Assembly (NCBI GenBank): GCA_017559135.1
Contig: JAFYSZ010000005.1
Coordinates: forward strand, 1-49,799
Direction: 5' to 3'
DNA: 49,799 nt
DNA from: Bacteroidales bacterium
GTDB lineage: Bacteria > Bacteroidota > Bacteroidia > Bacteroidales > P3
The translations under genes and the position numbers were made by a program. Under the pieces are notes generated by a model, which saw only the letters and a program-made list of their open reading frames with translations, did not search any database and had not been told where the DNA came from. This document shows positions 43,179-49,799 of the stretch, piece by piece (within the stretch, counting starts at the first letter, position 1; the number at the start of each line of letters is the position of its first letter).

Positions 43179-46100
43179 ATGGTTATGAAAAGATTTTTTT
43201 TAATTTTAGCAATAATTTTTCAAACAGAATTTTGCATTTCACAAACAATAAATTATCCTGATTCATCAGTTTTAGCCTCAGGAAATTGGTTTAGCGTAAA
43301 TATTCCTTCAAACAATATTTATAAATTAACTTACAACGATTTTCTTACTTTGGGAGTAGAAGAAGAGGAAATAAATTTTGACAATTTATCAATATTTGGC
43401 AGTTGCGAAGGTGCGATCAGCGACACAAACAGCAAATACACACAATCAGACTTAACAGAAAAAGCGATTTTTGTAAACAAACAAGAAAAATATGTTTTGT
43501 TTTACGCAAAATCCACAATGAAATACGAATACGACAAAACAAATCAAAATTTTTATTTCACTTCTCACCCTTATTCTGATGTAGCAACTTATTTTATTAC
43601 TTTTGATTCTAAAATCGGAGAAAAGAAAAGAATTACCGAAAGGCAGCAACTCAACAATGAAAATGCAGAAGACAGCAGATTTGCAAAAGATTTCTTTCTT
43701 CATAAAAGAGAATTAGTTAATCTTTTAGGCTCTGGAAGAAATTGGTTCGGAGAAAGTTTTTCAATAACCTCAAATCAAAACTCATTTCCTTTATCTCTAC
43801 AAGGGGTTTCAAATGATTATCCCACAAAAATCACGCTTTGTTTAGCAAATGAAAGTTCTAATCCTGTTAGTTTTTCTTGTAAGATTAACGGAACAGAAAT
43901 TGGGCAAGTAAATATTTCATCAAAGCACGATGATTACGCTGCTCAACTCTCAACAAAAGAATTTCAAACAAATATCTCTTCCGAGTCTCCTACCCTTGTT
44001 TTACAATTTAGTGGCAATAGCAACGTTGATAAAGGCAGATTAGACTATATATTGGTTAATTACACAAAAAAACTTAGATTTAACAACTCTGCACTGAAAT
44101 TTTATTCTAATCAAGACAACGAAGCAGAGAAAAAAACTTGCTATATAGTAGAAAACGTAAGAACAAACAACATAAAAATTTGGGACGTAACAAATCAAAA
44201 CGATGTATATTCAATCGGCGATTTTGAAAGAACAGAAAATAACGAATTAAGACTAATTGTTCCAAATGATACTCTAAGAACACTTTACATTTTCTCTTCT
44301 ACCTCATTTCCAACTCCTATTTTAAAAGGCAAAATAGAGAATCAAAATCTTCACTCTTGGCCTGCCACAGATTTTGTAATAGTTACCGCTCCCGAATTTA
44401 AGGAACAAGCCGACAGCCTTGCTCAACTACACAGGCAGTATGACGGAATCACAGTTAATGTAGCGACTACCACACAGGTTTATAACGAATTTTCATCAGG
44501 CACAAAGGATTTTCTCGCAATAAGAGAACTTGCACGAATGCTTTACAACAAATATTCTTCACAAGGCAAGGCACCAAAAAATATTCTTTTATTTGGAGAT
44601 GGCACTTTCGACAATAAAAACATATTAGGAGCAAACAACAACTTTATTCCTACATATCAATCACAAAATTCAATAATTGATGCTGGCACATCTTACACAA
44701 CAGATGACGTAATAGGCTATCTTTCTCCTTATTCAAAAGGAGCAATAAACGACACTTTAAAAATAGGGATTGGACGTATCATTTGCAACAACACTTCTGA
44801 GGCAAACTTGATTTTAGATAAATGTAGAAGATACATAACAAAGCAAGACCTTGCAGAAGGACGACTTGGAAGTTGGAGAAACAACATAACCCTTACCGCA
44901 GACGATGCAGACACTTGGGGAGAACGCTATTTTATAGACAATGCCGAAACAATCTACTACGAAATCAAAGAAACAAATCCTATTCTCAATGTAGAAAAGA
45001 TATATTCCGATGCTTACAAACAATACTCCTCTTCTTCGGGAGCAACATATCCTGATGCTTCAAAAGCAATCAATCAAAGAATGAAGAAAGGTTGTCTATT
45101 GTTTAACTATGTAGGGCACGGCTCAGAAGATCACCTTTCAAGCGAAAGACTAATCACAATAACCGACATCACAAGTTGGGATAACTATTATTCTTTGCCT
45201 ATTGTAATAACCTCAACCTGCGAATTTACTCGTTTTGATATGACAGACAAACAATCAGCAGGCGAGTTTATTCTCTTATCTGAAAAGGGAGGAGGCATAG
45301 CCTTGATTTCAGCCTCACGAAAGATTCCTTCACGAAACGAGATCAACACAAATCTACATCGTTTTGCGGTAATCAAAGAAAACAACAAAGGCTTAACTTT
45401 CGGAGAGATGTTTATGCACGCCAAAAACGCCACAATGCTTGTTGTAGAAGAAAGAAGTTTCGGATTATTTGGCGACCCTGCCCTTAGAATTGACCTTCCT
45501 GAATATAATATCCGCACAACAAAAATCAACAATAAAGAATTGAATCAAACAAGTCTTGACACAATCAAAGCCCTTTCACAAATGACAATAGAAGGCGAAA
45601 TAACCGATCACACAAACAAGGTTATTCAAGACTTTAACGGCAAGATAGAAATCACTCTTTTGGACAAAGCAAGTAATTATTACACACTTGACAACGAAGG
45701 ACTAAATACCGACATAGAATTTGAACAACAAAAAAACATATTACACAAAGGCATCACAACCGTAGAAAACGGAAAATTCACCTATACCCTAATAATTCCA
45801 AAAGACATAGCCTATAACTTTGGCAAAGGAAAGTTAAGTTATTACGCACAGACCGATAAAACAGACGCAGCAGGCTATTGCGATGAATTTATCATTGGAG
45901 GAATAGACACAAGCGTTGTTATAGAAGAGACTCGTCCACAAATCAGTCTTTATATCAACGATACAAACTTTGTAAGCGGAGGAATAACAGACGAAAATCC
46001 TAAATTATATGCAATCGTAAGTGATAAAATTGCAATAAACACCGTAGGAAGTGGACTTGGACACGATATTATGGCACGCTTAGACAATGCAGCGAACACT

Positions 46101-46592
46101 TTTGTGCTAAATGATTATTTTGAAACAGATCCAACAAATCCAAATAAAGGAACTATTACCTTTCCTTTCACAAATCTTGACAACGGAGAACATACTCTTA
46201 GTTTGAAAGTATGGAATATTTTTAATTTCTCCTCAGACGCTTCAATAACATTTGTTGTTAATTCTTCTGAAAGAGGAGAAATAATAAAATTAAAAAACTA
46301 TCCTAACCCATTTAGCGACAACACACAAATAATTCTTGAACACAATCAAGCAAATATAATACAAGAAGCAGAATTACTAATATTTAATCAAGACGGAAGA
46401 CTAATTTCTCAAATAGATGCAACACCCTACATTGGCACTTACAGCGTAGGACCAATCACTTGGGACGGCACAACAATAGGAGGAGAAAAACTCTCAAATG
46501 GAGTGTATTTTTGTAGAATGCAAATAAAGACACAAACAGATAAAATCACATCTCCAATTCAAAAAATCGTCATTTTCAACAGAAAAAAATAA
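43179..46592 (+). CDS. porU: T9SS sortase PorU
   Basis: PorU removes the C-terminal sorting domain of T9SS cargo and joins the cargo to a glycolipid on the outer surface. This 1137-residue protein has a signal peptide, then a long beta-rich region, the gingipain-like C25 peptidase fold (about 420-760) with catalytic His647 (FNYVGHGSEDHL) and Cys681 (ITSTCEFTRFDM), and a C-terminal domain with YPNPFSDNTQI and SNGVYFCRM resembling a sorting domain, as PorU itself is a T9SS product. The positions are close to those I recall for the Porphyromonas His-Cys pair. ATGs at 43179 and 43185 are both possible. porV follows by 50 bases. Confidence 0.95.
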   Translation: MVMKRFFLILAIIFQTEFCISQTINYPDSSVLASGNWFSVNIPSNNIYKLTYNDFLTLGVEEEEINFDNLSIFGSCEGAISDTNSKYTQSDLTEKAIFVNKQEKYVLFYAKSTMKYEYDKTNQNFYFTSHPYSDVATYFITFDSKIGEKKRITERQQLNNENAEDSRFAKDFFLHKRELVNLLGSGRNWFGESFSITSNQNSFPLSLQGVSNDYPTKITLCLANESSNPVSFSCKINGTEIGQVNISSKHDDYAAQLSTKEFQTNISSESPTLVLQFSGNSNVDKGRLDYILVNYTKKLRFNNSALKFYSNQDNEAEKKTCYIVENVRTNNIKIWDVTNQNDVYSIGDFERTENNELRLIVPNDTLRTLYIFSSTSFPTPILKGKIENQNLHSWPATDFVIVTAPEFKEQADSLAQLHRQYDGITVNVATTTQVYNEFSSGTKDFLAIRELARMLYNKYSSQGKAPKNILLFGDGTFDNKNILGANNNFIPTYQSQNSIIDAGTSYTTDDVIGYLSPYSKGAINDTLKIGIGRIICNNTSEANLILDKCRRYITKQDLAEGRLGSWRNNITLTADDADTWGERYFIDNAETIYYEIKETNPILNVEKIYSDAYKQYSSSSGATYPDASKAINQRMKKGCLLFNYVGHGSEDHLSSERLITITDITSWDNYYSLPIVITSTCEFTRFDMTDKQSAGEFILLSEKGGGIALISASRKIPSRNEINTNLHRFAVIKENNKGLTFGEMFMHAKNATMLVVEERSFGLFGDPALRIDLPEYNIRTTKINNKELNQTSLDTIKALSQMTIEGEITDHTNKVIQDFNGKIEITLLDKASNYYTLDNEGLNTDIEFEQQKNILHKGITTVENGKFTYTLIIPKDIAYNFGKGKLSYYAQTDKTDAAGYCDEFIIGGIDTSVVIEETRPQISLYINDTNFVSGGITDENPKLYAIVSDKIAINTVGSGLGHDIMARLDNAANTFVLNDYFETDPTNPNKGTITFPFTNLDNGEHTLSLKVWNIFNFSSDASITFVVNSSERGEIIKLKNYPNPFSDNTQIILEHNQANIIQEAELLIFNQDGRLISQIDATPYIGTYSVGPITWDGTTIGGEKLSNGVYFCRMQIKTQTDKITSPIQKIVIFNRKK

Positions 46593-46642
46593 TAAAATAA
46601 ACACATAAACGTTTAAACTTGGTAAAAAAATAAAAAATAGAA

Positions 46643-47812
46643 ATGAAAAAAATTCTTTTAGTAGTAGCGATCATTCTAATAAGCAATAATATCTTTGCAC
46701 AATTAGACAATGATAACTTAGAAATAGACCAATTATCAGGAAAGGTAATAGACGGAGCAAGAATAATATCAACAGGAGTTCCTTTATTGATAATCGCACC
46801 CGATGCAAGAAGCGGAGCAATGGGCGATGTTGGAGTAGCAAGTACACCTGACGCAAATTCAGTACACTGGAATGCTGCAAAATTAGCTTTTATGCAAAAT
46901 CAAACAGGTGTTTCGTTTACCTATTCCCCTTGGCTAAGGGAATTAGTATCGGATATTGAGCTCTTATATCTTGGAGGTTATTACAAACTTAACGAAAGAA
47001 GTACCTTAGGAGCATCGCTTACATATTTCTCTCTTGGTGCTATTGATTTCTTTGACCAAGAAGGAATGGCAACCGGCACATATAAACCAAACGAATTTGC
47101 AATGGATTTGGCTTATACAATGAAACTAAATGAAAACTTCGCAATATCCCTAACAGGACGCTATATTCGTTCCGACTTAACGCAAGGACAAAACGTTGGA
47201 ACAACTCAAACTCACGCAGCAAACGCAGGAGCAGCCGATTTAGGACTCTATTACCAAAAAGCAATCAAAGCTGCACGTCCTTCCGAATACGCATTAGGAC
47301 TTCAAATCTCTAATCTTGGTTCAAAAATCTCGTATTCCGACAATATGGACAGCGAATTTCTACCAGCAAACCTAAGATTAGGTGGTAGATACACAACAAA
47401 TTTAGACCAATTCAACAAAATTTCTTTCATGTTGGACTTTAACAAATTGCTCGTACCGACTCCTCCTGTCTATGACACTATTGGCAACATCTATGCCGGA
47501 ATGGATCCTAACGTAGGAGTGTTTCAAGGAGCAATACAATCGTTTTATGATGCTCCAAACGGATTTAAAGAAGAAATACAAGAGATTTCACTCTCTGTCG
47601 GCACAGAATATTGGTACAATAACGTCTTAGCACTAAGAGCAGGTTACTTTTACGAAGCAAAAAACAAAGGAGCAAGACAATATCTCACACTTGGAGCAGG
47701 AATAAAGTATAACGTAATGGGATTAGACATTAGTTACCTTATTGCAACAGGAGCATTAAACAACAATCCTTTGAAAAACACATTGAGAGTAGGTTTGAAT
47801 TTTGATTTATAA
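46643..47812 (+). CDS. porV: T9SS outer-membrane protein PorV (LptO)
   Basis: PorV is a 14-strand outer-membrane barrel that takes cargo from the SprA/Sov pore and brings it to PorU. This 389-residue protein has a signal peptide (ending NIFAQL), the family opening GVPLLIIAPDARSGAMGDVG, then HWNAAKLAFMQNQTGVSFTYSPWLRELV, and barrel strands to the end (RVGLNFDL). The length fits PorV rather than its paralogue PorQ. It is co-transcribed with porU, and its stop lies 7 bases before ispF. Confidence 0.95.
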   Translation: MKKILLVVAIILISNNIFAQLDNDNLEIDQLSGKVIDGARIISTGVPLLIIAPDARSGAMGDVGVASTPDANSVHWNAAKLAFMQNQTGVSFTYSPWLRELVSDIELLYLGGYYKLNERSTLGASLTYFSLGAIDFFDQEGMATGTYKPNEFAMDLAYTMKLNENFAISLTGRYIRSDLTQGQNVGTTQTHAANAGAADLGLYYQKAIKAARPSEYALGLQISNLGSKISYSDNMDSEFLPANLRLGGRYTTNLDQFNKISFMLDFNKLLVPTPPVYDTIGNIYAGMDPNVGVFQGAIQSFYDAPNGFKEEIQEISLSVGTEYWYNNVLALRAGYFYEAKNKGARQYLTLGAGIKYNVMGLDISYLIATGALNNNPLKNTLRVGLNFDL

Positions 47813-47819
47813 CAAAGAA

Positions 47820-48296
47820 ATGAAAATAAAAACAGGTATAGGATATGATGTTCACCAACTAAAAGAGGGTGAACATCTTTGTTTAGGGGGAATAAAGATT
47901 CCTTCCGAATTAGAAGCAGTAGGACATAGTGATGCCGATTGCTTAATTCACGCAATAATCGATGCACTTCTCGGAGCAGCAAACCTAAGAGACATAGGAT
48001 TTCAATACCCCGACACAAATATGCAATACAAAGGCATTGACTCAAAAGAACTTTTAAAAGACTGTGTAGAGAAAGTAAAAGCAAAAGGCTTTGAAATAGG
48101 CAACATAGACTCTACAATATGCCTTCAAACCCCAAAAATAGGAAAATACATTCCTCAAATGCAAGAATGTTTAGCCAAGGTAATGAGCATAGACACCGAA
48201 GACATATCCATAAAAGCCACAACCACAGAGAAATTAGGCTTTGTAGGCAAAAGCGAAGGCATTTCCGCATACGCCGTTTGCTTAATCACAAAATAA
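47820..48296 (+). CDS. ispF: 2-C-methyl-D-erythritol 2,4-cyclodiphosphate synthase
   Basis: IspF makes the cyclic diphosphate of the MEP route to isoprenoids. This 158-residue protein has the zinc ligands Asp10 and His12 (GIGYDVHQL) and His44 (DCLIHAIIDALLG), and the later ATTTEKLGFVGKSEGI motif. An in-frame TTG at 47802 lies in the porV stop region, so ATG 47820 is the start. It is read in line with porV, 7 bases after its stop. Confidence 0.96.
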   Translation: MKIKTGIGYDVHQLKEGEHLCLGGIKIPSELEAVGHSDADCLIHAIIDALLGAANLRDIGFQYPDTNMQYKGIDSKELLKDCVEKVKAKGFEIGNIDSTICLQTPKIGKYIPQMQECLAKVMSIDTEDISIKATTTEKLGFVGKSEGISAYAVCLITK

Positions 48297-48333
48297 AACA
48301 AAGAAATAACAGACTGCATTTTGGTTTAAAAAA

Positions 48334-48396
48334 TTCCACAATATGGAGACGACACTCCACAATATGGAAACAAACCTCCACAATATGGAGACAATA
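48334..48396. repeat. 21-bp tandem repeat, three units
   Basis: Units of 21 bases start at 48334, 48355 and 48376, each with the core CCACAATATGGA followed by GACGACA, AACAAAC or GACAATA. They follow ispF by 37 bases and do not resemble the unit at 16425 in sequence, though the period is the same. Confidence 0.85.
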
Positions 48397-48446
48397 ATAT
48401 AATATATAATAAAAATATAATAAAGAAAAAATTAAAAATAAAAAAG

Positions 48447-48636
48447 AAAAAAAACATAGAGATTTATCCTAATCCTGCAAAAGATGTTTTGAATATAAAT
48501 TCTGCTTTTACAATCAAAAAAAAATTGAAATCTATGATGCTTTTAATCGCTTGATTGAAACTCGCAAGCAGGTTCATACATTGTAAAAATAAACACCGCA
48601 AAAAGTAGCGTGAAAAAGAAACTAATTGTGGAATAA
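48447..48636 (+). pseudogene. Broken T9SS sorting domain, duplicate of the gene at 48771
   Basis: Bases from about 48452 repeat 49702-49799 nearly exactly over about 100 bases (NIEIYPNPAKDVLNINSAF in both). Two frameshifts break it: two extra A near 48512-48525, then a slip near 48570. Corrected, the end reads AGSYIVKINTAKSSVKKKLIVE followed by TAA at 48634-48636, a classic type A sorting-domain tail. No upstream part of the gene is present. It is a 3'-end remnant of a duplicated cargo gene and predicts how the truncated gene at 48771 ends. Confidence 0.85.
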
Positions 48637-48670
48637 AACAAAGAAATAAAAAAATAAAACAAAGAAATAA
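48633..48670. repeat. Tandem 17-mer ATAAAACAAAGAAATAA
   Basis: Exact copies lie at 48633-48649 and 48654-48670; another at 48293-48309 follows the ispF stop, and a degenerate one follows at about 48674. The sequence before ispF (AACAAAGAAATG) is related. Each full copy begins with the TAA of a preceding frame, so it looks like a duplicated gene-end spacer. Confidence 0.6.
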
Positions 48671-48685
48671 TTTATTAAAACAAAG

Positions 48686-48731
48686 AAAAAAAAGAATATT
48701 TCAAATAAAAAGTTTGGAATATTCTTTTTTT
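48686..48731 (+). terminator. Hairpin before the last gene
   Basis: AGAATATT/AATATTCT stem with A run before and T run after; it would end readthrough from ispF and overlaps the -33 box of the next promoter. Confidence 0.55.
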
Positions 48732-48744
48732 ATATATACTTTTG
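48713..48744 (+). promoter_or_regulatory. Promoter of the partial cargo gene
   Basis: TTTG (48713-48716), 20 bases, TACTTTTG (48737-48744) match the Bacteroidetes consensus; the ATG is 26 bases downstream. Confidence 0.6.
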
Positions 48745-48770
48745 TGGCATTAATTAAAAACATAAAAGCT

Positions 48771-49799
48771 ATGAAAAAGTTATTAGTAATTTTATTAGCA
48801 TTATTGCCTTTTGTTTCAAAAGCTCAGCAATTAGATACAGTTTGGGTTGGAGATGATTATTTTGACCAATATATATTTCCTCCTTTAATTGACAATTCTA
48901 TTGTAAGAAGTAATATTGTTGATAATGGAGGTATTAGTGGTCTTCAAACCTTTTCTTTCATTTTCGACGCTACAACTAATGATTTTCTACAAGCAGTAGC
49001 ACAAAGATATGAGGTTGCTGAAAATGATAGTGTCAAAATAATAGGTGTTGCTCTTAATTCGTATTTTCATTATTTACACAACCTCATGCATCAAGTTGAT
49101 ACAATAACGTTGAGTGTATTAAACACCGATTTAACAGAAACTTTCTATGAAAAAACTTTCGTATCAGGCAGTGTAGCCGACCCAAATTTCGACCTTGTAA
49201 ATTATATGCAACATCCAGAGCAACATAATAATTTTGCATATCCTTTTATTGAATGTATTTTTGACGATACTATTACTTTATATGAAGATTATTACGTAGC
49301 GTTTAAGCACAATAACAGTTGCAGTGCTCATATTGATAATATTGGTGTTTTTTGCACAGATCCAACCCTAATGTCTATATATGTACCAGATGAAGAATGG
49401 ATTATTTTACCGGGAGAAGGCCCTGAGCACACCAGAAGAGTAGCTCCTTACAGATATAGCACTAAATATAAACCGTATGTCAAAACTTGTTATTATGATA
49501 GAGCGTGGGTTTACATAGAAGACCTTCCTTGGTATCACCGATATGAAGGATTTGCAAGATATGAAATAACAGCAAATGTACCAACAACAGATAGTTCTGC
49601 CTTTAAAGCCTTTGGAATTTGTCCTATTCAGGCTGTAATAGATAATTCTTCTGATTCGTTAGATAGTGGCGTTGTTTCGGTTGAATTGCTTGAAGAAAAC
49701 ATAGAGATTTATCCTAATCCTGCAAAAGATGTTTTGAATATAAATTCTGCTTTTGCAATAAAAGAAGTTGAAATCTATGATGCTTTGAATCGCTTGATT
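48771..49799 (+). CDS. Secreted T9SS cargo protein, cut by the window end
   Basis: The 343 visible residues start with a signal peptide (MKKLLVILLALLPFVSKAQQ). The body is beta-rich and aromatic, with four or more cysteines (ECIFDD, NSCSAH, VFCTDP, KTCYYD) that may form disulfides. No known catalytic motif was seen. The last residues are the start of a type A sorting domain (NIEIYPNPAKDVLNI, VEIYDALNRLI), and the frame runs off the window. The duplicate at 48447-48636 suggests about 30 more residues ending LIVE. It has a consensus promoter. It is not related to 716-3934 outside the sorting domain. Confidence 0.88.
   Translation, partial: MKKLLVILLALLPFVSKAQQLDTVWVGDDYFDQYIFPPLIDNSIVRSNIVDNGGISGLQTFSFIFDATTNDFLQAVAQRYEVAENDSVKIIGVALNSYFHYLHNLMHQVDTITLSVLNTDLTETFYEKTFVSGSVADPNFDLVNYMQHPEQHNNFAYPFIECIFDDTITLYEDYYVAFKHNNSCSAHIDNIGVFCTDPTLMSIYVPDEEWIILPGEGPEHTRRVAPYRYSTKYKPYVKTCYYDRAWVYIEDLPWYHRYEGFARYEITANVPTTDSSAFKAFGICPIQAVIDNSSDSLDSGVVSVELLEENIEIYPNPAKDVLNINSAFAIKEVEIYDALNRLI

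Noticed and set aside
48334..48396. Possible CRISPR array
   Set aside because: Three contiguous units with no spacer structure.
48119..48397. Plus-strand frame with repeats of the type STIWRRH
   Set aside because: Its first half lies in another frame of ispF and its second half is the 21-bp repeat; composition is not protein-like.

Overview
The window is a low-GC stretch of a Bacteroidetes genome, most likely order Bacteroidales. The signs are type IX secretion (T9SS) genes (gldJ, porP/sprF-like, porU, porV), several secreted proteins with C-terminal T9SS sorting domains, the Bacteroidetes promoter motif TAnnTTTG (often with TTTG about 20 bases upstream) in front of many genes, and an almost complete lack of Shine-Dalgarno sequences. 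I see no plasmid, phage or CRISPR signature. The species cannot be named from this sequence alone.

Layout. 1-5400: a small exported protein with a sorting-signal-like tail, a 1072-residue modular T9SS cargo protein, and a compact three-gene minus-strand operon of unknown function (DUF7689-like, a small unknown, DUF6941-like). 5643-16239: a glycosyltransferase and mnmA on minus, then a plus-strand run for nucleotide-sugar and glycan work: WbpD-type acetyltransferase, WbpB-type dehydrogenase, a FemAB/GNAT transferase, a FAD/Fe-S D-lactate-dehydrogenase-like enzyme, a CapD/WbpM-type membrane dehydratase and a second glycosyltransferase. 16240-17860: a 21-bp minisatellite running into a 5'-truncated cargo paralogue. 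17930-25249: a giant enzyme probably representing PPi-type PEP carboxykinase, then a ribosome-related set (hpf, xer recombinase, rpsU, thioesterase, rpmB) and enolase. 25312-31074: a nucleoid-associated protein paired with an exported repeat protein, a lytic transglycosylase, an ATPase remnant beside tRNA-Phe, and a hemerythrin-LuxR regulator. 31189-40165: a seven-gene minus-strand run from holA through a TonB-dependent receptor, an EamA transporter, the agmatine-to-putrescine pair, a WG-repeat protein and a DUF4831 protein. 40249-48296: the divergent T9SS block gldJ/porP versus porU/porV, followed by ispF. 48297-49799: repeats, a broken T9SS sorting domain, and a cargo gene cut by the window end.

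How it fits together. In Porphyromonas and Tannerella, PorU is the sortase that removes the C-terminal domain of T9SS cargo and joins the cargo to a glycolipid whose first (linking) sugar comes from the Wbp/Vim pathway. This window holds the sortase, its partner PorV, the lipoprotein GldJ, at least three cargo-type genes, and what looks like part of the linking-sugar pathway (WbpB, WbpD, a VimA-like transferase, glycosyltransferases). The assignment of these sugar genes to T9SS anchoring is inference.

The observations I rate highest are the linking-sugar cluster with its FemAB-like transferase, the unusual Shine-Dalgarno sequences on rpsU, hpf and eno, the probable PPi-PEPCK, the unknown three-gene operon, and the 21-bp minisatellites and duplicated broken cargo ends.
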